64,000 nt of DNA from Pseudonocardia abyssalis (GCF_019263705.2 NZ_JADQDK010000001.1:4154001-4218000), one strand, 5' to 3'. Positions 20,711 through 29,361 are shown, numbered from the stretch's first letter. Notes: generated from the letters alone by a model not told the origin. Program-made: numbers and translations.

Positions 20711-21721
20711 GTGACCACGATCGAACGGCCCGCCCGGGACGACTTCCTGGAGCTGGCCGCACCCTACCGGCGCGAACTGCTGGCGCACTGCTACCGGATG
20801 CTCGGGTCGGTGCACGACGCCGAGGACATGCTGCAGGAGACGCTGGTGCGGGCCTGGCGGGCCTACGACCGGTTCGAGGGCCGCTCGTCGTTGCGCACGT
20901 GGCTGCACCGCATCGCCACCACCACGTGCCTCACGGCGCTCGAGGGCCGCACCCGGCGCCCGATGCCCGCAGGGCTGCACGGCACGGGCTCCGACCCGGA
21001 CGACCCCCTGCGGGACAACCCCGAGATCGCCTGGCTGGAGCCCGCACCCGACGACGCCGTGTGCCCCGACGCGGGCGCCGACCCCGCGGCCGTCGTCGCC
21101 GCACGGGCGGGGGTCCGGCTCGCGTTCGTCGCCGCGCTGCAGCACCTCCCCGCCCGGCAGCGTGCCGTGCTGCTGCTGCGCGAGGTGCTGCAGTGGAAGG
21201 CCGCGGAGGTGGCGGAGCTGCTGGAGACATCGGTCGCCGCGGTCAACAGCGCGTTGCAGCGGGCCCGCGCCCAGCTCCAGGAGGTCGCACCGACCACGGA
21301 CGACGTGCCCGAGCCGCTCACGGCCACGCAGCGCGAGCTGCTCGACCGCTACGTCGCGGCGTTCGAGGTGAAGGACGTGACCGCGATCGTCGCCCTGCTC
21401 GCCGCCGATGTCGCGTGGGAGATGCCGCCGTTCGAGTCCTGGTACCGGGGTCGCGCGCACGTGGCGCAGCACCTGGAGCTCCGCTGCCCCGGCGGCCCCG
21501 GAGACTTCCGGCTGCTGCCGATCGCGGCCAACGCCCAGCCCGGCTTCGCGCTGTACCTCCGCGGCGACGACCGCACGTTCCTTCCGTTCGCGCTGCAGGT
21601 GCTCACGTTCACGGGCGAGAGCGTCACCGACGTCGCCACGTTCCTCGACCACGCCCTGTTCACCCTGTTCGGGCTGCCGGAGCGCCTGCCGGCGGACCAC
21701 CCGGTAGCCTCGGAGGCGTAG
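20711..21721 (+). CDS. ECF RNA polymerase sigma factor with C-terminal SnoaL-like domain (SigG-type)
   Basis: 336-residue sigma-70 family protein. Sigma region 2 (about 15-85) has HCYRMLGSVHDAEDMLQET. Region 4 (about 135-190) has LPARQRAVLLLREVLQWKAAE. A SnoaL/NTF2-like domain follows (about 205-325), with LDRYVAAFEVKDVTAIVALL. Sigma factors of this layout (SigG, SigJ) lack a classical membrane anti-sigma partner, and the C-terminal domain is thought to modulate activity. A long insertion between regions 2 and 4 (95-130) is typical of SigG. GTG 20711 has a GGAGGGGAG ribosome-binding site. Confidence 0.88.
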   Translation: MTTIERPARDDFLELAAPYRRELLAHCYRMLGSVHDAEDMLQETLVRAWRAYDRFEGRSSLRTWLHRIATTTCLTALEGRTRRPMPAGLHGTGSDPDDPLRDNPEIAWLEPAPDDAVCPDAGADPAAVVAARAGVRLAFVAALQHLPARQRAVLLLREVLQWKAAEVAELLETSVAAVNSALQRARAQLQEVAPTTDDVPEPLTATQRELLDRYVAAFEVKDVTAIVALLAADVAWEMPPFESWYRGRAHVAQHLELRCPGGPGDFRLLPIAANAQPGFALYLRGDDRTFLPFALQVLTFTGESVTDVATFLDHALFTLFGLPERLPADHPVASEA

Positions 21722-21756
21722 GGCTGCCGTGAAGGCGCCCCGGGGGAGGACGACGG

Positions 21757-21978
21757 ATGACGCGGCTGCGGATGCTCGCTCCGCTGCTGGCCGCGGCCGT
21801 CCTGGCCGCCGTGGCCGTCGCCACGGTGCGCGACGCCGGCTGTGACGAGCCCGGTTACCTCGCGCAGGTCGACGGCGGGTACGAGCTGGTCGGCGGCTGC
21901 ATCGCGGCGGGCGACCTGCTGGTGGCCGACCCGCCCCCGCCCGCCCCGGTCGTCGGCGAGGCCGCGGACAAGGGCTGA
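21757..21978 (+). CDS. Small exported or membrane-anchored hypothetical protein
   Basis: 73-residue protein with an N-terminal hydrophobic helix (MLAPLLAAAVLAAVAVA, about residues 6-22) after a short basic start, then a short exported segment. That segment contains two cysteines (DAGCDEPGY and GGCIAAGD), which could form a disulfide, and a Pro-rich tail. I do not recognise the family. It follows the SigG-like gene by 35 bases on the same strand and may be co-expressed with it. Confidence 0.6.
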   Translation: MTRLRMLAPLLAAAVLAAVAVATVRDAGCDEPGYLAQVDGGYELVGGCIAAGDLLVADPPPPAPVVGEAADKG

Positions 21979-21988
21979 CGACCCGCCC

Positions 21989-22453
21989 TCACGCGCGGGC
22001 GGTCCGGCGCAGGTCGGTCGCCAGGTGCGGCCGCCGCACCCTCCCCCTGGTCCAGAGCAGCCAGCCACCGGCGCTGATCTGCACGAACCGGTAGTTGACG
22101 ATCTCGGCCGCGGTGAACAGCGCGATCCCCAGCCCGGCGAGCGGCACCAGCCGGTCCCCGGTGCCGAGGTCGACGACGCAGAGCACCGCGGCGACGACGG
22201 CGAGCAGCCCCGCCACCCCGAGCAGCCCCTCGACGGCGCGGCACCACAGGCGCGACACCGGCCCCCGCATCCGCCGGGACCAGTACAGGGACCCGGCGAC
22301 GAGCGACACGGCGAGCGCCCCCGCGGCCACGACGAGCCCCGCGGTCGGCGCTCGGTCGGCGCCGAGGGCGGTGAGCAGGACGGTCGGCAGGAACACCGCG
22401 TTGACGGCCTCCAGCACGGCCAGCGTCCGGAGCCTGCGGTGGACCCGGCGCAC
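21989..22453 (-). CDS. Four-helix hypothetical membrane protein
   Basis: 154-residue integral membrane protein with four hydrophobic stretches: about residues 10-32 (LEAVNAVFLPTVLLTALG), 38-58, 72-95 and 100-120. A basic C-terminal tail includes WTRGRVRRPHLA. No recognisable domain. GTG 22453 is chosen because it lies 5 bases after the metB stop, which makes the gene a likely downstream member of a metB transcript. Function unknown. Confidence 0.65.
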   Translation of the reverse strand: MRRVHRRLRTLAVLEAVNAVFLPTVLLTALGADRAPTAGLVVAAGALAVSLVAGSLYWSRRMRGPVSRLWCRAVEGLLGVAGLLAVVAAVLCVVDLGTGDRLVPLAGLGIALFTAAEIVNYRFVQISAGGWLLWTRGRVRRPHLATDLRRTARA

Positions 22454-22458
22454 GGGGC

Positions 22459-23607
22459 CTACCGCAGGGGGTCGAGGGCGGTCCGCAGGTCGTCGAGCAG
22501 GTCCTCGACGTCCTCGATGCCGACCGAGAGCCGGATCAGGTCGTCCGGCACCTCCAGCGCCGACCCCGCCACCGACGCGTGCGTCATCGCGCCGGGGTGC
22601 TCGATCAGCGACTCCACGCCGCCGAGGGACTCGGCCAGGGTGAACAGCCGCGTCGACGCGCACACCTTCAGTGCCGCCTCCCGCCCACCGGCGACGGTGA
22701 ACGACACCATCCCGCCGAAGCGCCGCATCTGCTTGGCCGCGACCTCGTGGCCGGGGTGCTCGGGCAGGCCCGGGTACAGCACGCGGGACACCGCGGGGTG
22801 CCCGGCGAGCAGCTCGACGACCCGCTCGGCGTTGTCGCTGTGGCGCTCCATGCGCACCGCGAGCGTCTTGACGCCGCGCAGGGTGAGCCAGGCGTCGAAC
22901 GGGCCGGGGACCGAACCCACCGAGTTCTGCGTGAACAGCACCTTCGCCGCGAGCTCGTCGTCGCTGGTCACGAGCGCGCCGCCGACCACGTCGGAGTGCC
23001 CACCGACGTACTTGGTCGTGGAGTGCAGCACCACGTCGGCACCGAGGGCGAGGGGGTTCTGCAGGTAGGGCGAGGCGAACGTGTTGTCGACGACGAGCCG
23101 CGCGCCGGCCTCGTGGGCCACCGACGCCAGCGCGGCGATGTCGGCGATGCCGAGCAGCGGGTTGGTCGGCGTCTCGCACCAGATCGCCTTGGTGGTGGGC
23201 CGGACCGCGGCCCGCAGTGCGGCGACGTCGCCCAGGTCGACCGGGGTGTACTCGACCCCCCACCCGGTGAGGATCTTGTCGACGAGCCGGAACGTGCCGC
23301 CGTAGGCGTCGTGCGGGATGACCAGGTGGTCGCCGGGCGCGAGCAGCACGCGCAGCAGGACGTCGGAGGCGCCCATGCCCGACCCGAAGGCGATCCCGTG
23401 CCGGCCGCCCTCCAGTGCCGCGAGGCACTCCTGCAGCGCGGTGCGGGTGGGGTTGGCCGAGCGCGAGTACTCGTAGCCGCCCGCCCGCAGCCCGCCGACG
23501 CCGTCCTGCGCGAACGTCGACGACGGGTGGATCGGCGTGATCACCGCTCCGGTCGTGGGATCGGGCTCCTGGCCCGCATGGATGGCGTTCGTCGAGAAGC
23601 CCGGCAT
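22459..23607 (-). CDS. metB: Cystathionine gamma-synthase
   Basis: PLP enzyme that condenses O-succinyl- or O-acetyl-homoserine with cysteine to give cystathionine in methionine synthesis; some actinobacterial versions also act as gamma-lyases. The 382-residue protein has GFSTNAIHAGQEPDP, SRSANPTRTALQECLAALEGG and the cofactor motif SGMGASD. VDNTFASPYLQNPLALGAD and the PLP lysine in HSTTKYVGGHSD follow, then the C-terminal SLGGVESLIEHPGAMTHAS. With the cbs gene 4.4 kb away it gives the transsulfuration route, as in the mycobacterial Rv1077-Rv1079 cluster. Confidence 0.94.
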   Translation of the reverse strand: MPGFSTNAIHAGQEPDPTTGAVITPIHPSSTFAQDGVGGLRAGGYEYSRSANPTRTALQECLAALEGGRHGIAFGSGMGASDVLLRVLLAPGDHLVIPHDAYGGTFRLVDKILTGWGVEYTPVDLGDVAALRAAVRPTTKAIWCETPTNPLLGIADIAALASVAHEAGARLVVDNTFASPYLQNPLALGADVVLHSTTKYVGGHSDVVGGALVTSDDELAAKVLFTQNSVGSVPGPFDAWLTLRGVKTLAVRMERHSDNAERVVELLAGHPAVSRVLYPGLPEHPGHEVAAKQMRRFGGMVSFTVAGGREAALKVCASTRLFTLAESLGGVESLIEHPGAMTHASVAGSALEVPDDLIRLSVGIEDVEDLLDDLRTALDPLR

Positions 23608-23631
23608 GGCCCGAACGCTACGCGCCGGTCC

Positions 23632-25335
23632 TCAGCGGCCCCGGTCGAGCCCTCCGGCGGCGAGGGTGCGCAGCAGCGCGGGTGACAGGCGCGACAGCAG
23701 GCGGACGACCTTCGCCTCCGGTGTCACCGGCACGACGGCGCGGTCGCGGCGCACGGCGTCGACGATCTCGGCCGCCACCCGCTCCGGGCGGAAGTCGCGC
23801 TTCCCGTAGACCGATGCGGCGTGCGCGCGCCGGGCGTCCTGCTCGGCGTCGTCGAGACCGGAGAACGTGCTGGTCCGGGTGATGTTCGTGTCGATCAGGC
23901 CCGGACAGATCGTGGAGACGCCGACGCCGTGCGCGGCGAGCTCCCCGCGCAGGCAGTCCGACAGCATCGCCACCGCCGCCTTGCTGGTCGAGTACGCGGC
24001 GAGGTCCGTCGCGGGCAGCCACGCCGCGGCGGACGCGACGTTGACGACGTGCCCGCCCTCACCGCGCTCCACCAGCCGGGCCCCGAACTCGCGGCAGCCG
24101 TGCACCACGCCCCAGAGGTTGACGTCGAGCACGCGGCGCCACTCGTCGACGGTGGTGTCGAGGAACGTGCCCGAATGCCCGATCCCCGCGTTGTTGACGA
24201 CGACGTCCGGCACCCCGTGAGCGGCCACGACGTCGTCGGCGAGCTTGCGCATGCCCGCCTCGTCGGACACGTCGACGGCGAACGCGTGCCCCCCGACCTC
24301 CTCCGCCGTGCGGGTCGCGGCGGCCGCGTCGATGTCGACGGCCACGACCTCGGCCCCCAGCGCCGCGAACGCCCGCGCGGTGGCCGCCCCGATCCCGCTG
24401 CCCGCGCCGGTGACCAGCACGAGCGCGCCCCCGAACTCGCCGCCGTCGCGGACGCGGGTGAGCGCCGGGGCCGCGTGCGCCCCGCGCACCAGGTCGGCCA
24501 GCTCGGTGATCATCCGGGCGAGCACCGGACCGTGCGTCAGCGGCGCCCAGTGCCCGGACGCGATGCTGCGGCGCCACAGCTGCGGCACCCAGCGGTCGAG
24601 GTCGGCGGCCATGCCGGGCCGCACGTAGTGGTCGTCGGCGGCGTGCACGACCTGCACCGGCACCGTCGTGCGCCGCTCCCCCGGGTCCGTCAGCCGCCGC
24701 AGCACGTTCGCGCGGTAGAGCCGCACGCCGATCTCGCCGTCGGCCCCGCGGGTACGCACCCGCTCCCGCGGCGCGACGCCCTCCAGCCGCGCGAGCAGCG
24801 CGTCCCACTGCGACCCCAGACCGAGCCGCCACGGCAGCGCGCCGAGCCCCGGTACCTGGAACGCCGCGACGTACCAGGAGTGCAGCAGCTGCACCGCCGA
24901 CGCGCGCGGGTGCGATGCCCAGCCCCGCATCCACTGCCCGATGTGGTCCAGGCACCCGCCCGCGACCGAGGTGAACGAGGCGATCCGGTCGGCCGCCGAC
25001 GGGTCGGTCACGAGCTCCCAGGCCAGGATCGCGCCCCAGTCGTGCCCGGCGAGGTGCACCGGCGCGTCCGGCGACACCGCGTCGAGGACGGCGCGCAGGT
25101 CGGCCGCGAGATTCTCGATGCGGTACGGGTCGGTGCCGGGCGGGCAGTCCGACGCCCCCGCCCCGCGGTTGTCGAACGTCACGACGTGGAACCGGTCCAC
25201 CAGCTCCTCCACGACGTCGGCCCAGACCACGTGCGTGTCCGGGTAGCCGTGGACGAGCACGACGGTCGGGTTCGCCGGGTCGCCGTGGGTCCAGACGGCG
25301 AGCCGCACGTCACCGGAGCGGACGAGCTGCTTCAT
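23632..25335 (-). CDS. ephD: EphD-type fusion: alpha/beta hydrolase plus short-chain dehydrogenase
   Basis: 567-residue two-domain enzyme. The N-terminal alpha/beta hydrolase (about 1-285) has oxyanion HGYPDTH, nucleophile Asp in LAGHDWGAIL and a catalytic His in SGHWAPLTH, which is epoxide-hydrolase-like. The C-terminal SDR domain (about 298-567) has TGAGSGIGAATA, NNAGIGHSG, catalytic Ser in VASAAAW and YSTSK. M. tuberculosis EphD has this fusion and acts in mycolic-acid modification; a lipid-epoxide role here is inference, since Pseudonocardia mycolates are not expected. ATG 25335 is chosen for its AGGGAG ribosome-binding site. The downstream reductase gene stops 8 bases upstream of this start. 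Confidence 0.92.
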   Translation of the reverse strand: MKQLVRSGDVRLAVWTHGDPANPTVVLVHGYPDTHVVWADVVEELVDRFHVVTFDNRGAGASDCPPGTDPYRIENLAADLRAVLDAVSPDAPVHLAGHDWGAILAWELVTDPSAADRIASFTSVAGGCLDHIGQWMRGWASHPRASAVQLLHSWYVAAFQVPGLGALPWRLGLGSQWDALLARLEGVAPRERVRTRGADGEIGVRLYRANVLRRLTDPGERRTTVPVQVVHAADDHYVRPGMAADLDRWVPQLWRRSIASGHWAPLTHGPVLARMITELADLVRGAHAAPALTRVRDGGEFGGALVLVTGAGSGIGAATARAFAALGAEVVAVDIDAAAATRTAEEVGGHAFAVDVSDEAGMRKLADDVVAAHGVPDVVVNNAGIGHSGTFLDTTVDEWRRVLDVNLWGVVHGCREFGARLVERGEGGHVVNVASAAAWLPATDLAAYSTSKAAVAMLSDCLRGELAAHGVGVSTICPGLIDTNITRTSTFSGLDDAEQDARRAHAASVYGKRDFRPERVAAEIVDAVRRDRAVVPVTPEAKVVRLLSRLSPALLRTLAAGGLDRGR

Positions 25336-25343
25336 GGGGCTCC

Positions 25344-26339
25344 CTACAGATCGAGGACGAGGCGGTCGCCGGCCGGGCGGTCGGTGCACAGGAGGTGCTC
25401 GCCGATGCGGCAGGTCCCGCAGAAGCCCTGCCGGCAGGAGTAGGCGACGTCGGGGCGGACCTCGCGGACGACGTCGAGCGCGGTCCGGTCGGCCGGGACG
25501 TCGAGCACCGCCCCGCTGCGCGCGAGCACCAGCCGGAACGGCCTCCCCCCGACGACGGGCGGGGGTGAGAAGCGCTCGACGTGCAGCGCGGTGGCGGGAC
25601 TCGCCGGGAACGCCGCACGGACCGCGTCGAGCATCGGGGGCGGGCCGCAGGCGTACACGGCGCCGCCGGGTGCGGCGCGGGCGAGCAGGTCGGTGGGCAC
25701 ACCGTGCTCGTCGTCGGCGTGGACGGTGATCCGGGACGGGGACCCGAGCGAGTCGAGGAACGGCATGCTCGCGCGCGTCCGGCCGGTGTAGAGCAGGTGC
25801 CAGTCGACGCCGGACCGCGCCGCCGCCCGCACCATCGGTGCGATCGGGGTGATCCCGATGCCCCCGGCGACGAAGAGCATGCGCGGCCGCGTGACGAACG
25901 GGAACGCGTTGCGCGGGCCGCGGACGGCGACCCGGGCACCCGGCCGGAGCTCGTGCACCTCCGCAGACCCGGGACCGACGAGCCGCACCGCGATCCGGTA
26001 GGAGTGCCGGTCGGCGGGGTCGCCGGTCAGCGAGTACTGCCGACGGCGCCCCGACGGCAGCTCGACGTCGAGGTGGCAGCCGGGCTGCCAGACCGGGAGC
26101 GGGCCGAGCCCGGCGAGCCGCAGCGCGACCACCCCGTCGGCGACGACCGCCCGGTCGGCGACGACCGTCCGCAGCGTCCGGTCCACCCGGACCGGGTCGC
26201 GCCCGTCGCCGCGGGCGAGTGCGCGGTACCCGCCTGCGAGGGCGGCGAGCAGGCGCATGGCTCGGTCGGGCCGGTCGCGCCCGCGCAGGTCGCGCGGCAC
26301 CGCCGGGACCCGGGTCCCGGACGGGACGAGCGCCGTCAC
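25344..26339 (-). CDS. Flavin/2Fe-2S reductase (PDR/VanB-type), shortened ferredoxin domain
   Basis: Electron-transfer protein of 331 residues. The FAD/FMN-binding barrel (about 45-140) has RRQYSLTGDPAD. The NAD-binding domain (145-235) has FVAGGIGITPIAPMV and YACGPPPMLDAV. The C-terminal ferredoxin-like domain has SCRQGFCGTCRIGEHLLC. The first three cysteines fit the plant-type CxxxxCxxC motif, but the fourth is only 8 residues on rather than about 29, so the loop is deleted. GTG 26339 overlaps the stop of the upstream diiron-type gene by 4 bases, so it is the likely electron donor for that protein. Confidence 0.87.
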   Translation of the reverse strand: MTALVPSGTRVPAVPRDLRGRDRPDRAMRLLAALAGGYRALARGDGRDPVRVDRTLRTVVADRAVVADGVVALRLAGLGPLPVWQPGCHLDVELPSGRRRQYSLTGDPADRHSYRIAVRLVGPGSAEVHELRPGARVAVRGPRNAFPFVTRPRMLFVAGGIGITPIAPMVRAAARSGVDWHLLYTGRTRASMPFLDSLGSPSRITVHADDEHGVPTDLLARAAPGGAVYACGPPPMLDAVRAAFPASPATALHVERFSPPPVVGGRPFRLVLARSGAVLDVPADRTALDVVREVRPDVAYSCRQGFCGTCRIGEHLLCTDRPAGDRLVLDL

Positions 26340-27175
26340 CGGTTCGCCGCCGGCGAGGTGCCGAGGTAGGCCACCGCGCGCGCCGTCGACCCGTCCTGGC
26401 TCGGGTGGTAGCCGGGCCGGAACCAGCGGGCGACCTGCCACGCCATGCCGAACGGGTCCGGCACGACGCCGCGCCTGCCGAGCCGGACCCAGTCGCTCCA
26501 GCGGGCGCGCCGCGGGCAGGTCGGGTCCGCCTCGGTGAGGAACAGCGCGCCGCGCGCCCACAGCCAGGTGAGTACCGGTGCGACGAGCAGCATCGCGCGG
26601 GCGCGGCGCAGATAGGAGTCGTCGAGGTGGACGAGGGTGTCGAACGCGACGCAGCGGTGCTCGACCTCCTCGGCCCCGTGCCAGCGCAGCAGGTCGAGCA
26701 TCACGGGGTCGGCGTGGTCGAGGGCGGACGCGCCGAGCACCCAGTCCCCCAGCACCGACGTCAGGTGCTCGATCGCGGCGACGACGGCGAGCCGTTCGAC
26801 GAGCCCGTGTCCCGCCCACCGCCCGCCGAGCAGCCAGCCGAAGATCCACTCGACCTGCTCGGTGTAGGGCCGCGTGTCGATCCCGGCCGCGTGCAGCACG
26901 TCGAGGACCTCGTCGTGGGCCCGGGCGTGCATCGCCTCCTGGCCGATGAACCCGCGCACCTGGTCGGCGAGGTCCTCGTCGGCGATACGCGGCAGCGCCT
27001 GCGTGAACAGGTCGACGAAGAACCGCTCGCCCGCGGGCAGCAGCAGGTGCAGCACGTTGAGCACGTGCGTGCCGACCGGCTCACCCGGGATCCAGTGCAG
27101 CGGCAGGTCGGACCAGTCGAAGTGCACGTCGCGCGCGACGAGCACCAGGTCCGCGGGATCGTCGACCCGGGTCAT
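26336..27175 (-). CDS. Diiron-type metal-dependent hydrolase (PF10118-like)
   Basis: 279-residue mostly helical protein. Metal-ligand motifs are FIGQEAMHARAHDE (about residue 92) and GAEEVEHRCVAFD (about 190), with other Glu/His pairs between them, as in ferritin-like diiron enzymes. PF10118 members are named metal-dependent hydrolases, but pairing with a flavin/2Fe-2S reductase suggests oxygenase or desaturase chemistry; this is inference. ATG 27175 has a GGGAGG ribosome-binding site. Two tandem 17-bp palindromes immediately upstream indicate tight repressor control. Confidence 0.82.
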   Translation of the reverse strand: MTRVDDPADLVLVARDVHFDWSDLPLHWIPGEPVGTHVLNVLHLLLPAGERFFVDLFTQALPRIADEDLADQVRGFIGQEAMHARAHDEVLDVLHAAGIDTRPYTEQVEWIFGWLLGGRWAGHGLVERLAVVAAIEHLTSVLGDWVLGASALDHADPVMLDLLRWHGAEEVEHRCVAFDTLVHLDDSYLRRARAMLLVAPVLTWLWARGALFLTEADPTCPRRARWSDWVRLGRRGVVPDPFGMAWQVARWFRPGYHPSQDGSTARAVAYLGTSPAANR

Positions 27176-27194
27176 GCGGCCTCCCTGCCGTAGA

Positions 27195-27228
27195 TGTAAC
27201 CGTCGGTTACATGTAACCACCGGTCACA
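27195..27228. promoter_or_regulatory. Two adjacent 17-bp palindromic operators
   Basis: TGTAACCGTCGGTTACA (27195-27211) is a perfect 17-bp palindrome. It is followed directly by TGTAACCACCGGTCACA (27212-27228), an imperfect second copy. They lie 20-53 bases upstream of the diiron-type gene start. The size and spacing fit a TetR-family operator; the regulator is not adjacent in this window. Confidence 0.75.
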
Positions 27229-27242
27229 CCATGCGGCACGGA

Positions 27243-27914
27243 TCACGCCGTGGCAAGTCCCGGGTCGGGTCGGCCCGCCATCCGCCCGGCCACGACGGCC
27301 GCACCGGGACCGGTGAGCGCGTCGGGCCCGACCGGGCGCCCGGTGGCGACGAGGAGCAGGTCACCGGCGGGTCCGCGTAGCTCGGGGCCCTCCCCGCCGC
27401 CCGGTCGGCGCCGGTCGCGACCAGCCGGACGTCGGCGAGACGCGTCCTCCCGCCGTAGCACGGGCTGTTCCTGATCGTGGCCGGCACCGGCGCCGCGCGC
27501 TCGACCGGCATCGTCCGCCCCCGCCCGAGCGGGCACGCGGTGTCCTGCCCGTGCACCAGGACGTCGACGAGCGGGTCGTGCACGGACGCGCCGGGGAAAC
27601 CGCAGGGTCGACGACGCCGTCGCCCGCAGCTGCTCCACCAACTCCGCGGGCCCGAACTCGGCCGCCCGCCCGGGGGCCACCTCGTCGAAGTGCCGGTCCA
27701 GGTCGCCGCGGGTGCGGAGCACGCCGCGCACCGCGCTCCGGACCGTCCAGCGGGTGGCGATCGTCAGGTGGGCGACGACCTCGCGCACGGTCCAGCCGCC
27801 GCACAGCGACCGCACCGCCCACTCGTCGGCGGCGAGGTCGTCGAGGAGGTCGGCGAGGTCGAGGCACCCGGCCTCGACGGCGGCGACGGTGGCGGCGCGG
27901 CCGGTCTTCGGCAT
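27243..27914 (-). pseudogene. Mycothiol-dependent maleylpyruvate isomerase-like gene with two compensating frameshifts
   Basis: The 224-codon frame is open, but only its ends match the family. The N-terminal third reads correctly (CGGWTVREVVAHLTIATRW, a DinB-type metal site) up to STLRFPRR. The expected middle (DPLVDVLVHGQDTACPLG, RLADVRLVATGADRAAG) lies in another frame between about 27600 and 27400. The end (PELRGPAGDLLLVATGRP) returns to the first frame. The intact paralogue at 45085-45729 shows the expected order. One extra base in TTTCCCC near 27596 and one missing base near 27400 explain it. A sequencing error, or a gene functional with a scrambled middle, cannot be excluded. Confidence 0.7.
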
Positions 27915-27990
27915 CGGGTCCTCCGGGACGCGGGGCGGGTCGTCCGGGAAGAGACCCGCCCCGCACCCGGAACCATCGGTGCGCCCGGGG

Positions 27991-29361
27991 TCAGCCCCCC
28001 GAGCCCAGGAACGCGAGCACGTCGGAGCGGGTGACCACGCCGGCCGGCTTGCCGTCGACCAGCACCAGTGCCGCGTCGGCCGTGGAGAACGCGCCCATCG
28101 CGGTGTCGAGCGCCTCGCCGGCGCCGATCGTCGGCAGGGCGGGCGACATGTGCTTCTCGAGACGGTCCGAGAGCTGGGCGCGACCGGTGAACAGGGCGTC
28201 GAGCAGGTCGCGCTCGACGACCGCACCCGCGACCTCCGCGGCCATGACGGGCGGCTCCGCCCGGACGACCGGCATCTGCGAGACGTGGAACTCGCGCAGG
28301 TAGTGCACCGCGTCGGCGACGGTCTCGTTCGGGTGCGCGTGCACCAGGTCGGGCAGCGAACCGTCCTTGCGGCGCAGCACGTCGCCGACCGTGGAGCCCT
28401 GCGCGGGCGGGAGGAAGCCGTAGCCCGACATCCACGCGTCGTTGAAGACCTTGCCGAGGTAGCCGCGGCCGCCGTCGGGCAGCAGGACCACGACGACGGC
28501 GTCCTCGGGCAGCTCGCGGGCGACCTGCAGCGCCGCGACCGTCGCCATCCCGCACGAGCCACCGACCAGCAGCGCCTCCTCGCGGGCCATGCGACGGGTC
28601 ATGTCGAACGAGTCGCCGTCGGACACCGCGACGATCCGGTCGCAGATGTCCTTGTCGTAGGTGGTGGGCCAGAAGTCCTCGCCGACGCCCTCGACCAGGT
28701 ACGGGCGGCCGCCGCCGCCGGAGTAGACGGACCCCTCCGGGTCGGCCCCGATGATCTGCACGCGGCCGTCGGAGACCTCCTTGAGGTAGCGCCCGGTGCC
28801 GCTGATGGTGCCGCCGGTGCCGATGCCCGCCACGAAGTGCGTGATCCGCCCGTCGGTCTGCTCCCAGATCTCCGGGCCGGTGCCGAGGTAGTGCGACTCG
28901 GGGTTGGCCTGGTTGGCGTACTGGTTGGGCTTCCAGCCGCCCTCGGTCTCGCGGGCGAGGCGGTCGGAGACGCTGTAGTAGGACTCGGGGTGGTCGGGCT
29001 CGACCGCCGTGGGGCACACCACGACCTCGGCCCCGTAGGCCCGCAGGACGTTGCGCTTGTCCTCGCTGACCTTGTCCGGGCAGATGAAGATGCACGAGTA
29101 GCCCTTGCGCTGGGCGACCATCGCGAGGCCGACGCCGGTGTTGCCCGAGGTCGGTTCCACGATCGTGCCGCCGGGGCGCAGCTCACCGGAGGCCTCGGCC
29201 GCCTCCACCATGCGCAGCGCGATGCGGTCCTTCACGCTCCCGCCGGGGTTGAAGTACTCCACCTTGGCCAGCACCGTCGCCGAGATGCCCTCGGCGACGG
29301 CCCCCAGCCGGACGAGTGGGGTGTTCCCGACGAGATCGGCGACATGGTCCACGTAGCGCAT
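27991..29361 (-). CDS. cbs: Cystathionine beta-synthase with C-terminal CBS pair
   Basis: PLP enzyme making cystathionine from serine and homocysteine (reverse transsulfuration). The 456-residue protein has VGNTPLVRLG, the PLP lysine in NPGGSVKDRIA, EPTSGNTGVGLA, the phosphate loop GIGTGGTISG and SGGGGRPYLVEG. Two CBS motifs occupy residues 335-456 (VAHAHPNETVADAVHYLRE; ALVLVDGKPAGVVTRSDVL). No N-terminal haem domain is present, as expected for actinobacteria. ATG 29361 has a G-rich upstream ribosome-binding site. It is divergent from the ECF sigma gene over 349 bases. Confidence 0.94.
   Translation of the reverse strand: MRYVDHVADLVGNTPLVRLGAVAEGISATVLAKVEYFNPGGSVKDRIALRMVEAAEASGELRPGGTIVEPTSGNTGVGLAMVAQRKGYSCIFICPDKVSEDKRNVLRAYGAEVVVCPTAVEPDHPESYYSVSDRLARETEGGWKPNQYANQANPESHYLGTGPEIWEQTDGRITHFVAGIGTGGTISGTGRYLKEVSDGRVQIIGADPEGSVYSGGGGRPYLVEGVGEDFWPTTYDKDICDRIVAVSDGDSFDMTRRMAREEALLVGGSCGMATVAALQVARELPEDAVVVVLLPDGGRGYLGKVFNDAWMSGYGFLPPAQGSTVGDVLRRKDGSLPDLVHAHPNETVADAVHYLREFHVSQMPVVRAEPPVMAAEVAGAVVERDLLDALFTGRAQLSDRLEKHMSPALPTIGAGEALDTAMGAFSTADAALVLVDGKPAGVVTRSDVLAFLGSGG

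Noticed and set aside
27224..27583. Separate 119-residue gene beginning MHDPLVDVLVHGQD
   Set aside because: It is the middle part of the frameshifted mycothiol-type gene, not an independent gene.
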